From: Coprococcus comes ATCC 27758
GTDB lineage: Bacteria > Bacillota > Clostridia > Lachnospirales > Lachnospiraceae
Direction: 5' to 3'
Assembly: GCF_025149785.1 (NCBI RefSeq)
Contig: NZ_CP102277.1
Coordinates: 124,001-188,000, forward strand
DNA: 64,000 nucleotides
Below are positions 25,918 to 34,703 of this stretch, piece after piece. The notes under the pieces were generated by a model. That model ran no database searches, was not told the DNA's origin, and saw only the letters and a program-made list of their open reading frames with translations. Position numbers and translations under genes: made by a program. Position 1 is the first letter of the stretch. Each line of letters starts with the position of its first letter.

Positions 25918-26778
25918 GTGGAAAAGAATAAATTGAATATTTTAAATAAATTTTTTTCTCGGAACACTTTTCGTCACTGTTATGAAGAGGGATATGATAA
26001 AATATATGGGCAAGTGATAAAAAAATATATCAATTATGATTCAACAAAAACTAATTCCGAATTGGTTAGCGAAATTTATAATATTTTAAAAACGGAATAC
26101 AGAAACGAGTATTATTATAAGAACACGCTTTTAAATAAATTGTTATTGGGGATTCATAGTGTAAATACAACGACTGCTTTAACAGAAATTCCTATTGCAA
26201 AATCAAAGGCAGATTTTGTTTTGATAAATGGAAAAGCTGTTGTTTACGAAATTAAAACTGAACTAGATAATTTGGAAAGATTGGAAAGTCAAATTAATGA
26301 TTATTTTAAAGCGTTTGATCATGTAGCAGTAGTTACATATAATGAAAATGTTACAGCAATACAAAAAAAGATAGATAGCATCGGAAAACCAGTTGGAATA
26401 TACGTATTGCAGAATCGTGGAACAATAAAAACAATACAAAAACCAGAAAAGTATAGAAATGCATTGGATAGTAAAATTATATATAAGATTTTGAGAAAGC
26501 CAGAGTATGAAGAAATAATTTTGAATAAATATGGATTTTTACCTAATGTATCAGCGTTTGAATATTATTCCGAATGCCGAAAATTGTTTGAGAAGATGCC
26601 TATAGAAGAATCATATGAATGGGTTTTGAAATTGTTAAAAAAGAGAACTAAAATTATAAAAAATGAATATAAAGAAATACCGTATGAATTGAAATTTTTA
26701 GCTTATTTTATGGATTTGAAATCAGAAGATTATGAGAAAATAAGATGTTTTCTTAATCAAGCATATGGAGGTGTATAG
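25918..26778 (+). CDS. sce7726 family protein (predicted PD-(D/E)XK nuclease)
   Basis: I place the start at the GTG at 25918, because the upstream in-frame ATG lies inside GGAGGTGAAAGG. The 286-residue protein has a restriction-endonuclease-like core near residues 91-117: EIPIAKSKADFVLI...AVVYEIKTELD, giving D...E-x-K. The sce7726 family is almost always next to the sce7725/beta family, as here. It is translationally coupled to the next gene (2-base gap). A role in phage defence is inferred from family context and location in a defence-rich element. Confidence 0.8.
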   Translation: MEKNKLNILNKFFSRNTFRHCYEEGYDKIYGQVIKKYINYDSTKTNSELVSEIYNILKTEYRNEYYYKNTLLNKLLLGIHSVNTTTALTEIPIAKSKADFVLINGKAVVYEIKTELDNLERLESQINDYFKAFDHVAVVTYNENVTAIQKKIDSIGKPVGIYVLQNRGTIKTIQKPEKYRNALDSKIIYKILRKPEYEEIILNKYGFLPNVSAFEYYSECRKLFEKMPIEESYEWVLKLLKKRTKIIKNEYKEIPYELKFLAYFMDLKSEDYEKIRCFLNQAYGGV

Positions 26779-26779
26779 A

Positions 26780-27712
26780 ATGTATTTTCCTTATTTACGA
26801 GGAAGACAATTTGAGTTGATTGCATTACGAGAATTGTTAGAAAGTGAACGAATTGGACAAGAGATTATTCCGATTATAGAACCAGTAAAGCCATCGGCAA
26901 CATTATTGAAAACTTTAGAATGCTTTGTTAATCATGATAGAGAAATTGCAGTAGTATTTAATCCAGCTGTAGGAGATTTCCCTAAAAAGATAAATGAAAT
27001 GAGAAGGGAGAATTCTAAAATCGCAAATGAGTTGTATGAGTTATTAACAAAACATAATAAAATTATTAAATCGTATATTATGAGTGCTAAAAGCGCAGTT
27101 AAATTAAAGACGGATGAATTAAAAACGGAAAGATTGATAATAAATCCGGATAGAGATTGTTTAGATGATTTTTTAGAGGTGTATGATAAATCTTTGCCAA
27201 GATATACATTGATTCCAGATGATAGAGCTTTTAGAAGAGTGATTTCAGAATCTAAAGTGTTATTTGAAGATAATTTCAATAAAAGATCAAGAAATATAGA
27301 TTATATAGAACATGAGGATGAGTTCTTTTCAGATAGTCATTTGTATTTTCAAAATGAAAATTATGTAGGATTTGCAGATTATTCTGTTGTAGGGGAAGAA
27401 TTTAATGAATCTGGTTTTGCTCCTGTTGCGGTTGCAATTCATATAGTTTATTTTAACGAAAAGAAAGAATTGAGAATACATCATTTTGTATCTGATTCTA
27501 ATGATGGAATAGAAGATCCTGGTGGAAAATTTGGAGAGGCTTTGGAAAAGTTAGTATATTGGTGCGAGGAAAATAATGTTCAGAATACATTAGGATTACA
27601 AGGATTTTATGATTGCTATAATTCAGGAAAATATCCAGGTTTAGGAACTGTAAAAAAGTACTCAATTATGCATCATTTGGAATTGGTCAGTAATTTCTTG
27701 GGAGGAAAGTAG
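26780..27712 (+). CDS. Beta family protein (sce7725-like)
   Basis: Start chosen at 26780 with GGAGGTGTATAGA upstream. The 310-residue protein opens with MYFPYLRGRQFELIALREL, the hallmark of the sce7725/'beta' family named after a phage T4 protein. It is predicted to adopt a TIM-barrel-like fold, with acidic motifs such as IPIIEPVKP and DYSVVGEEF. Biochemical function is not established. The tight spacing to its partners indicates one complex or pathway. Confidence 0.8.
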   Translation: MYFPYLRGRQFELIALRELLESERIGQEIIPIIEPVKPSATLLKTLECFVNHDREIAVVFNPAVGDFPKKINEMRRENSKIANELYELLTKHNKIIKSYIMSAKSAVKLKTDELKTERLIINPDRDCLDDFLEVYDKSLPRYTLIPDDRAFRRVISESKVLFEDNFNKRSRNIDYIEHEDEFFSDSHLYFQNENYVGFADYSVVGEEFNESGFAPVAVAIHIVYFNEKKELRIHHFVSDSNDGIEDPGGKFGEALEKLVYWCEENNVQNTLGLQGFYDCYNSGKYPGLGTVKKYSIMHHLELVSNFLGGK

Positions 27713-27714
27713 TA

Positions 27715-28797
27715 ATGCAAATTGGCTTAGAATGCTTTATGGATGAGCAGATTAGTTCAATGATTGCAAGTGAAAATCGACATGGAGAATGTGAAATTCA
27801 AGGTAAGAAGGAATGCATTGTTTATGATACAAATGAAGATCATTATTTAGAAGGATATTTAGAAGAAATTATGGATGCATTTACTGTTGCAAAACATTTA
27901 AGAGTGTCTGAGACAGATGCAAGAGTGGGATATTTGCATACATTTTTGGCTCGTTGGAAAGTATTTAAAGTAGATGAAAAGAGTATTCAAAAGATAATCA
28001 AAGCTATATGTAGCCAACGTTATCAAGATGAGCCGGAACTGTTTGATGAAAAAGTTACAATTAGAGAATTATTTTCAGCAGATGAAATGGAGCGTAAGTG
28101 CATTTTGAAAACATATAGTTGGGATGATTTTTGCTATAATATAAAACATGTTAATCGATTTCATTCGCAACAAGTTAATTTTAGAGAATTGAAAAATTTA
28201 TTAGATAATATGCTTGTTGATATTCCGGCGGGAAGTTTGACTTTATATCGATCTAGGATATGTGATGAAGAGAGTTATCTAAAAGGTTACTCAAACAAAA
28301 AGATGGGTGTACCGCCAGTTCCGTTAACTACTGCAGGACGAACGAATTCGGAGGGAATACAATGCTTATATTTGGCAAGTGATGAAGAAACAACTTTTCA
28401 TGAAGTCAGAGCTCGGGATAATGATCATGTATCGGTAGGTGAATTCTGTCAAATAAAGGATTTAAAAATAGTTGATTTAAGTTTATTTGATAAAATAGGT
28501 CCATTTTCAATTCCAGATTTTGATATGACATGGTTTGCAATCAATATTGATATTATCCGAAAAATTGGAAATGAAGTCGCGATGCCTATGAGAAGATTTG
28601 ATCGTGCATTAGACTATGTTCCTACGCAGTATATATGTGATTATGTAAAACATTTGGGTTATGATGGAATACGATATAAAAGTACCTTGGTTGAAGGCGG
28701 AATTAATTATGCTATTTTTGATGAAAAGAAATTCGATTGTGTAGGAGTAAAGGTAGTACATATTGGAAATATTCATTATGAATGGAAAGAGCTATAG
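27715..28797 (+). CDS. RES-domain protein (predicted NAD+-consuming toxin)
   Basis: A 360-residue protein; ATG follows GGAGGAAAG, three bases after the preceding stop. The C-terminal half is a RES domain: YRSRICDEES near 176, GRTNSEGIQCLYLASDEETTFHEVRA near 207-232, and YDGIRYKS...GGINYAIFD near 330. RES domains (MbcT type) degrade NAD+. The N-terminal 160 residues are an additional helical domain. No adjacent antitoxin of the usual Xre-MbcA type is present, so the two partner proteins may gate the activity. A strong terminator follows. Confidence 0.8.
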   Translation: MQIGLECFMDEQISSMIASENRHGECEIQGKKECIVYDTNEDHYLEGYLEEIMDAFTVAKHLRVSETDARVGYLHTFLARWKVFKVDEKSIQKIIKAICSQRYQDEPELFDEKVTIRELFSADEMERKCILKTYSWDDFCYNIKHVNRFHSQQVNFRELKNLLDNMLVDIPAGSLTLYRSRICDEESYLKGYSNKKMGVPPVPLTTAGRTNSEGIQCLYLASDEETTFHEVRARDNDHVSVGEFCQIKDLKIVDLSLFDKIGPFSIPDFDMTWFAINIDIIRKIGNEVAMPMRRFDRALDYVPTQYICDYVKHLGYDGIRYKSTLVEGGINYAIFDEKKFDCVGVKVVHIGNIHYEWKEL

Positions 28798-28800
28798 AAA

Positions 28801-28851
28801 AAATCGAGAAATTGTATTAGACATGAAACTAATACAAATTTCTCGATTTTT
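28801..28851 (+). terminator. Long-stem terminator after the RES gene
   Basis: A roughly 20-bp near-perfect stem, AAATCGAGAAATTGTATTAG against its complement, then a T run. It isolates the recombinase gene from the upstream operon. Confidence 0.85.
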
Positions 28852-28852
28852 A

Positions 28853-28880
28853 TTTACATATTTGCGTATTACGATATAAT
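28853..28880 (+). promoter_or_regulatory. Vegetative-type promoter of the serine recombinase
   Basis: TTTACA, 16-base spacer and TATAAT. The predicted start falls on an attB-like sequence (28882-28898). I see no good sigma-E or sigma-K match here. Confidence 0.6.
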
Positions 28881-28881
28881 A

Positions 28882-28898
28882 AAAGATGTAACAGAACG
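28882..28898 (+). repeat. 17-bp copy of the spoIIID junction at the recombinase promoter
   Basis: AAAGATGTAACAGAACG is identical to 30484-30500, the first codons of the spoIIID 3' half. TACGATA just upstream also matches the spoIIID 5' half at 12781-12787. It is thus a near-complete attB mimic with two extra bases in the middle. Confidence 0.8.
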
Positions 28899-28925
28899 AT
28901 ATAACTATAACAGAGAGGTAGCATT

Positions 28926-30485
28926 ATGAACATAGCAGCCTATTGCCGAGTCTCCACCGACAAAGCTGATCAGCTCAACAGTCTGGAAGCCCAAAAGGAA
29001 TTCTTTTCAGAATATACCAAGCGCACAGGGGACACTTTAGTAAGATTATATGCAGATGAGGGTATTTCTGGAACTAAAATTAAAAATCGTAAAGAATTTC
29101 TTCGCATGATGTCTGATGCAGAGCATGGATTATTTGATATGGTTGTTGTAAAAGACATCTCTCGTTTTGCAAGAAATACTGTAGATCTTTTACAGAATGT
29201 CCGTAAGCTGAAATCATTGGGAATTGAGACACAATTCTTAACAGCGAATATGACCAGTATGGGAAACAGCGAGTTTGTTCTCACCATTTTTGGAGCTCTG
29301 GCACAGGAAGAAAGTGCAAATACTTCCAAGCGTGTAAAGTTCGGCAAGAAGATGAACGCAGAAAAAGGACGAGTTCCTAATATTGTATATGGATACGATA
29401 AAACAATCGGAGATTATTTTAATCTTGCAATCAATAAAGAAGAATCTAAAGTTGTACAGCAGATTTACAAGTGGTATACAGAAGAAGGTTACGGTGCGGC
29501 CAAGATTGCAAATATGTTAAATGAAAAAGGTTATAAGACAAAACGAAATTGCAAATGGAGTCAGAATGCAACTTGCCGTATTTTGACAAATGAAATATAT
29601 ACCGGAAAAATTATCAATGGCAAGCAAGAAGTCAGTGATTTCCTGACTGGTCAGAGAAGAGACAAGGACGAGACTGAATGGATGGTTGTGGAGCGGCCGG
29701 AACTTCGAATCATAGAAGATGAGACATTTGAAAAAGCACAGGAGATTTTAAGAGGCAGACATGATGCATTTAATCTTAGTCACGAACGGCAGAGTAATAA
29801 ACATCTGTTTTCGACACTGATTAAATGCAAAGAATGTGGCTGGTCCTTCCGGAGAACGGTTCGTACTTATAAGAACACGTATGTACGCTGGGTATGCTCT
29901 GGGCGAAACGGCCGGGGAGTAGATAGTTGCCCAAATAAAACGGTTGTGGACGAGGAAGAACTCATTGAAGTTCTGCAGGAATATTTTACAAATGTATTGA
30001 AACAAAAGAAAAAAGTGATTGCTCATGTGGTAAATGAGTTTCAGCGTGTATATAAAGCTAAAGATGAAAATGTAGAGTACGAAAAAGAATTAAATGCAGA
30101 ACTTGCTAAATTGCAAAAGACCAGACAAAAATATATGGATATGTATACGGATGATTTGATTTCTCGTGAAGAGTTGAATGAGAAGATTGGTGGCTCTCGT
30201 CAGGAAATGGAACGAATAGAAAATGAACTCAAGATGGTATCTTATCATTTAACCAAAGGGGAACAGTTAGAGAATATTTTAAATAATACATTTAAAGAAA
30301 TTGAAGACATTACTGATGTACACCAGATGACCAATCAGCAGTTAAAGCGATTGATTCAGAAGATAGAAGTAGATAAGGATGGAAATGTAGATATTTACTT
30401 ACGTTTGCTTGGTGATCTCGGCTTAGATGAGTCTGTATTAATTGATGAAAATGAAACCGTTCAAAAATGTAACAACCAAACATAA
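28926..30485 (+). CDS. Large serine recombinase of the spoIIID element
   Basis: A 519-residue enzyme comparable in size to SpoIVCA of skin elements. Residues 1-150 are the resolvase domain (YCRVSTD with Arg8 and nucleophile Ser10; DEGISGT; KDISRFARN). Residues 160-270 are the recombinase domain. Near 295-345 is a zinc ribbon (CKECGWSF...CSGRNGRGVDSCPN), followed by a coiled-coil region. AGAGAGGTAGC precedes the ATG. The stop codon TAA is formed by spoIIID sequence at the right junction. It is expected to insert the element into, and excise it from, spoIIID. Confidence 0.93.
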   Translation: MNIAAYCRVSTDKADQLNSLEAQKEFFSEYTKRTGDTLVRLYADEGISGTKIKNRKEFLRMMSDAEHGLFDMVVVKDISRFARNTVDLLQNVRKLKSLGIETQFLTANMTSMGNSEFVLTIFGALAQEESANTSKRVKFGKKMNAEKGRVPNIVYGYDKTIGDYFNLAINKEESKVVQQIYKWYTEEGYGAAKIANMLNEKGYKTKRNCKWSQNATCRILTNEIYTGKIINGKQEVSDFLTGQRRDKDETEWMVVERPELRIIEDETFEKAQEILRGRHDAFNLSHERQSNKHLFSTLIKCKECGWSFRRTVRTYKNTYVRWVCSGRNGRGVDSCPNKTVVDEEELIEVLQEYFTNVLKQKKKVIAHVVNEFQRVYKAKDENVEYEKELNAELAKLQKTRQKYMDMYTDDLISREELNEKIGGSRQEMERIENELKMVSYHLTKGEQLENILNNTFKEIEDITDVHQMTNQQLKRLIQKIEVDKDGNVDIYLRLLGDLGLDESVLIDENETVQKCNNQT

Positions 30486-30624
30486 AGATGTAACAGAACG
30501 TCTTCTCCAGATCAACCCATCTCTTGCAGGTGAGGCGCGAAAGGTTCTGGATCTGAACAAATCGGAACGGCACATCCGGGGCGGACTTGCTACCAGAGAA
30601 AAGTACCTGCATCAGCACGCATAA
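30484..30624 (+). CDS. spoIIID: spoIIID, 3' half
   Basis: Codons 39-84: KDVTERLLQINPSL, then the conserved ARKVLDLNKSERHIRGGLATREKY tail of SpoIIID. The fragment has no start or ribosome site of its own at this point; an upstream ATG within the recombinase 3' end would give a meaningless fusion. It continues exactly from codon 38 at 12790 when the intervening element is removed. Confidence 0.9.
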   Translation, partial: KDVTERLLQINPSLAGEARKVLDLNKSERHIRGGLATREKYLHQHA

Positions 30625-30724
30625 AAAATCCTTTTCTTTGCAAAAAGATGGTGTATTACATTTTTACAGTATAAAATAGAGAAAACGGGGATATACAAAA
30701 GAGAAGGGACAGGAAAAGAGAAGA

Positions 30725-32089
30725 ATGGGGAAAACGAAACAAAAACAGGATCGAAGTCATTATCTGTTTTCCAATCAGGAACTGGCAAATCTGATCGGAC
30801 CTTTGGTAATCGAGCAGTTATTGGCAGTTTTTGTTGGGATGGCAGATTCTATTATGGTTGCAAATGTTGGAGAAGCAGCTGTGTCGGGCGTGTCGCTGGT
30901 TGACAATATTATGATTCTGATCATCAATATTTTTGCAGCACTGGCGACTGGTGGAGCAGTTGTTGCCGGACAGTATATTGGCAGGAAAGATGAAAAATCA
31001 GCATGTAAAGCGGCTACACAGCTGGTATGGTTTGTGAGTCTTAGTGCGGTTGCGATCATGATATTGGTTTACTTCGGAAAAGATATAATTCTGAATCAGG
31101 TATTTGGTCACATTACAGCGGAAGTAAAAGGACATGCAGATATTTATCTGCTAATTGTAACAGCTTCGATTCCATTTATCGCGTTATATAATGGTGGGGC
31201 AGCAATTTTCCGTGCGATGGGGAATTCGCAGGTATCCATGAGGGTATCACTTTTGATGAATGCGATCAATGTAACCGGAAATGCAATTCTTGTGTTCGGA
31301 TTACGGATCGGAACGGCGGGTGTTGCAATACCGACACTGATTTCCAGAATGGTTGCCGCGATAGTGATAACAGTGTTGCTCTGCAATCAGACACGTATCT
31401 TGCATATTGAGCGGACACTGAAAATCCGGTTTGATGGAAGAATGATACGGAAAATACTTGCAATTGGGGTTCCCAATGGTCTGGAAAACAGTATGTTTCA
31501 GCTGGGTAAAATTTTAGTGCTGAGTCTGGTTTCAACCTTCGGTACTTATGCAATTGCGGCAAATGCAGTTTCCAATGCGATTGCGCTGTTCCAGATTCTT
31601 CCTGGAATGGCGATCTCGCTGGCAATTACGACAGTTATTTCCCAGTGCGTCGGCGCAAATGACTATGAACAGGTACATTACTATCTGAAAAAACTGCTTG
31701 CGATCATTTATGTGGCAATGGTGGGAACGGTAGCACTTATTTTCCTTGCACTTCCATTGATTTTGAAAGCATACAATTTGTCAGATCAGACAGCTGCGGC
31801 AGCAACAAATATTATTCATTTCCATGGAATCAGTGCAATGATTATCTGGCCACTTTCATTTGCTCTTCCAGCAGCGTATCGTGCGGCAGGAGATGCAAAA
31901 GCCTGTATGTATACATCGATTGTGTCGATGTGGATTTTCCGGATCGGATTCAGTTATCTGGTAGGAAAATATATGGGACTGGGAGTATTTGGCGTGTGGG
32001 TTGCAATGGTGATCGACTGGGTAGTACGTGCAATCTGTTTTATTATCCGGTACTTTAATGGAAAGTGGAAACATGGGGCAATTGTGTAA
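30725..32089 (+). CDS. MATE family efflux transporter
   Basis: A 454-residue polytopic protein with the MATE opening SNQELANLIGPLVIEQLLAVFVGMADSIMVANVGEAAVSGVSLVD and two homologous six-helix halves. Na+/H+-driven drug or metabolite export is the family role; substrate unknown. It lies between spoIIID and guaA with its own ribosome site and shares little sequence with the two other MATE genes in the window. Confidence 0.9.
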   Translation: MGKTKQKQDRSHYLFSNQELANLIGPLVIEQLLAVFVGMADSIMVANVGEAAVSGVSLVDNIMILIINIFAALATGGAVVAGQYIGRKDEKSACKAATQLVWFVSLSAVAIMILVYFGKDIILNQVFGHITAEVKGHADIYLLIVTASIPFIALYNGGAAIFRAMGNSQVSMRVSLLMNAINVTGNAILVFGLRIGTAGVAIPTLISRMVAAIVITVLLCNQTRILHIERTLKIRFDGRMIRKILAIGVPNGLENSMFQLGKILVLSLVSTFGTYAIAANAVSNAIALFQILPGMAISLAITTVISQCVGANDYEQVHYYLKKLLAIIYVAMVGTVALIFLALPLILKAYNLSDQTAAAATNIIHFHGISAMIIWPLSFALPAAYRAAGDAKACMYTSIVSMWIFRIGFSYLVGKYMGLGVFGVWVAMVIDWVVRAICFIIRYFNGKWKHGAIV

Positions 32090-32190
32090 ATACAGAAGAA
32101 AGTTGTCATTTGTGTTAGAAAGATGATGCTTGAATATGAGTTTTAATTGCAGACCAGAGTTCAAACTTTGGTTCGGGCGATAGAAAATGC

Positions 32191-32219
32191 TTGTAAAACA
32201 TCCAGAGCTCTACTATAAT
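32191..32219 (+). promoter_or_regulatory. Sigma-A promoter of guaA
   Basis: TTGTAA, 17-base spacer and TATAAT, 65 bases before the start. I find no purine riboswitch in the leader. Confidence 0.75.
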
Positions 32220-32283
32220 AAAATACAAAAGCAATAAATAGAAAAAGCGGTCTGAAAGGATCGTATTTTACAGGAGGAAAACC

Positions 32284-33831
32284 TTGAAGAACGAATTAGT
32301 GATTGTACTTGACTTTGGTGGACAGTATAACCAGCTTGTCGCAAGACGTGTCAGGGAATGTAATGTATATTGCGAAATTTATTCTTATAAGATTGATATC
32401 GAAAAGATTAAAGCAATGAACCCGAAGGGAATTATCCTGACAGGAGGACCGAATAGCTGTTACGAACCGGATTCACCGACTTATTCTGAAGAACTCTTTA
32501 AGCTTGGCATTCCGGTACTTGGTCTTTGTTATGGTGCACAGCTTATGTCTCACGTACTTGGCGGAAAAGTTGAAAAAGCTGACGTCAGAGAATATGGTAA
32601 GACAGAAGTCATCATCGACAAGAAAGATTCCAAAGTATTTGAAAATGTATCTGCAACAACAACCTGCTGGATGAGCCATTTTGATTATATTTCGCAGGTG
32701 GCACCGGGATTTGAGATTACTGCACACACAGCAGACTGTCCGGTAGCAGCAGCAGAAAATGCAGCAGAAAAGCTTTATGCAATCCAGTTCCATCCTGAAG
32801 TGCTTCATACACCGGAAGGAACCAAGATGATCAACAACTTTGTAAAGAATGTCTGTGGATGTGTCGGCGAATGGAAGATGGATGCATTTGTTGAAAATAC
32901 CATCCAGGAAATCCGTGAAAAAGTTGGGGACGGAAGAGTACTTCTTGCGCTTTCAGGCGGAGTTGATTCCTCTGTGGCAGCAGGACTGCTTTCCAGAGCA
33001 ATCGGCAAACAGCTTACCTGCGTATTTGTAGATCACGGTCTTCTTCGTAAGAATGAAGGCGATGAAGTTGAGGCAGTATTTGGACCGAATGGTCAGTTTG
33101 ACCTGAACTTTATCCGTGTCAATGCACAGGAAAGATACTACAACAAGCTTGCTGGAGTTACAGAACCGGAAGCAAAGCGTAAAATTATCGGAGAAGAATT
33201 TATCCGTATTTTTGAAGAAGAAGCAAAGAAGATCGGTGCAGTGGAATTCCTTGCACAGGGAACGATTTACCCGGACGTTGTAGAAAGCGGACTTGGCGGA
33301 GAATCAGCAGTAATCAAGTCTCATCACAACGTAGGAGGACTTCCGGAGTATGTTGATTTCAAAGAAATCATTGAACCACTTCGTGATCTCTTCAAAGATG
33401 AAGTCCGCAAGGCAGGTCTTGAACTTGGACTTCCGGAGAAGCTTGTATTCCGTCAGCCATTCCCGGGACCGGGACTTGGAATCCGTATCATCGGAGAAGT
33501 AACGGCTGAAAAAGTACGGATCGTACAGGATGCAGATGCAATTTATAGAGAAGAGATTGCAAACGCGGGACTTGACCGCAGCATCGGACAATATTTTGCA
33601 GCCCTGACCAACATGAGAAGCGTTGGTGTTATGGGTGACGAGAGAACTTACGATTATGCAGTTGCACTTCGTGCAGTGAATACGGTAGATTTTATGACTG
33701 CTGAGGCAGCGAAGATTCCGTATGAAGTACTTGATAAAGTAATGAGCAGAATTATCAATGAAGTTCGTGGGGTTAACAGAGTATTCTATGATCTGACGAG
33801 TAAACCGCCGGGAACGATTGAGTTTGAGTGA
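32284..33831 (+). CDS. guaA: GMP synthase (glutamine-hydrolysing)
   Basis: Makes GMP from XMP using glutamine and ATP. The 515-residue protein has the class I amidotransferase triad region (GLCYGAQLM with the Cys; QFHPEVLH), the PP-loop [16 protein letters not shown] and the C-terminal dimerization domain ending in [12 protein letters not shown] start with AGGAGGAAAACC upstream. Its 3' end is an integration hotspot: the final codons GAG TTT GAG are shared with the right end of the next element. Confidence 0.97.
   Translation: MKNELVIVLDFGGQYNQLVARRVRECNVYCEIYSYKIDIEKIKAMNPKGIILTGGPNSCYEPDSPTYSEELFKLGIPVLGLCYGAQLMSHVLGGKVEKADVREYGKTEVIIDKKDSKVFENVSATTTCWMSHFDYISQVAPGFEITAHTADCPVAAAENAAEKLYAIQFHPEVLHTPEGTKMINNFVKNVCGCVGEWKMDAFVENTIQEIREKVGDGRVLLALSGGVDSSVAAGLLSRAIGKQLTCVFVDHGLLRKNEGDEVEAVFGPNGQFDLNFIRVNAQERYYNKLAGVTEPEAKRKIIGEEFIRIFEEEAKKIGAVEFLAQGTIYPDVVESGLGGESAVIKSHHNVGGLPEYVDFKEIIEPLRDLFKDEVRKAGLELGLPEKLVFRQPFPGPGLGIRIIGEVTAEKVRIVQDADAIYREEIANAGLDRSIGQYFAALTNMRSVGVMGDERTYDYAVALRAVNTVDFMTAEAAKIPYEVLDKVMSRIINEVRGVNRVFYDLTSKPPGTIEFE
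33820..33827 (+). other. attL of the guaA-integrated element
   Basis: GAGTTTGA inside the last guaA codons; repeated at 42166-42173 as GAG TTT GAA TAG, which reads as the same E-F-E-stop. Confidence 0.7.
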
Positions 33832-33953
33832 TGATATGAACTTGAAAAAGCCTTTATTTATGCGGGATGCAAGCAAATTTGTTTAAGCACTGGCAACGAT
33901 TTGGCAACATTTCGGGTATCACTCACTAAATAACAGAATACTTCAATAACAGA

Positions 33954-34005
33954 AAAACCTTGCTGATTTTCAGAAATGAAGCTGAAAGTCGGCAAGGTTT
34001 TTTTG
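33954..34005. terminator. Hairpin terminator at the left end of the guaA element
   Basis: AACCTTGC with an extended stem pairs with GCAAGGTT, followed by a T run on the plus strand. Confidence 0.7.
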
Positions 34006-34032
34006 TGTATTTCGAGACAAAAATAACACGCT

Positions 34033-34566
34033 CTATTGGGATTCAGTGTCCTTTTTCAAGGCTTCTGTGAGATAGTCGCTTAACTCCTTTGAGGGGACTA
34101 CTTTATGCCAGTGATTCGAGGTATCTAATTCAGGATATTTATACCGCCACTGGTCGTATTCCTCTTTGGTTATCTCTCCCTGTTCCAGACGGGCAGCTTG
34201 TTCCTGCCATGCGTGGAACATATCAAACATGGAGGAATAGGTGGAGCCGGTGGACTTGTCCAGTCGCAGACACACTTCTCCGTCAATCTCTCCGATTTTC
34301 AGCCCGTACATATCTTCCAGCGCAAAGAGCGTGTGCATAAGCCCGATATAGCTGTCAATCTCCGGGACTGTGATTGCTCGCGGGCTGACATCAAAGATAT
34401 GTGCCATTTCTTTTACAAGGTCTTGCTTCGGCGTTCTGGCTTCTGATTCATACTGCGCCATACGGACATCAGAGGTCTTTCCGAGAAAACCGAGGATTTC
34501 GCCTAATTGCTTCTGCGTCATGCCTTTCCGATTGCGGAAAAAGCGGATTCGTTTGCCGATTGCCAT
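34033..34566 (-). CDS. XRE family regulator of the guaA element
   Basis: Start at 34566 with GGAGG eight bases upstream. The 177-residue protein has a Cro/C1 HTH at the N terminus (IGKRIRFFRNRKGMTQKQLGEILGF) and a C-terminal region of unknown fold ending in SKELSDYLTEALKKD. It is divergent from the xis-int operon, and several CTTAAAC-type repeats lie in between, suggesting it represses both directions. Confidence 0.88.
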   Translation of the reverse strand: MAIGKRIRFFRNRKGMTQKQLGEILGFLGKTSDVRMAQYESEARTPKQDLVKEMAHIFDVSPRAITVPEIDSYIGLMHTLFALEDMYGLKIGEIDGEVCLRLDKSTGSTYSSMFDMFHAWQEQAARLEQGEITKEEYDQWRYKYPELDTSNHWHKVVPSKELSDYLTEALKKDTESQ

Positions 34567-34666
34567 AATAAAACCTCCGTTGTAGTTATAGTGATACAAC
34601 CATTCTTGACTTAAACATTTCTGTTGAAGTTAGTATAACATGGTGCAATAGGAATAGCAAGAGGAA

Positions 34667-34686
34667 CTTAAATAAAAAGAGTTAAG
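34667..34686. promoter_or_regulatory. Operator-like repeats in the divergent promoter region
   Basis: CTTAAATAAAAAGAGTTAAG here, CTTAAACAAAAATAGTTAA at 34741-34759 and a diverged copy at 34610-34628 share a CTTAA...TTAAG plan. A fourth copy is at 42128-42147, about 20 bases from attR. Confidence 0.5.
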
Positions 34687-34703
34687 ATTTTTCTGCAAAC
34701 CAC

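Larger units (their letters stand above)
12787..30483. mobile_element. skin-like intervening element inside spoIIID
   Basis: The element is bounded by ACAT at 12787-12790 and 30480-30483; recombination between them removes 17,693 bp and restores spoIIID in frame. The recombinase gene is the last gene, with its stop codon overlapping the right junction, as expected for a self-encoded serine recombinase. The cargo is McrBC, a helical unknown protein, a RepA-like/DnaC-like pair, a candidate defence trio and a nested mobilizable element. The circle junction would form an imperfect palindrome centred on CA. Known parallels are the sigK skin elements of Bacillus and Clostridioides. Whether excision is timed to sporulation is inferred. 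Confidence 0.85.

Noticed and set aside
32090-32283. Purine riboswitch upstream of guaA
   Set aside because: Only a standard promoter and a short leader are seen; the conserved aptamer loops are absent.
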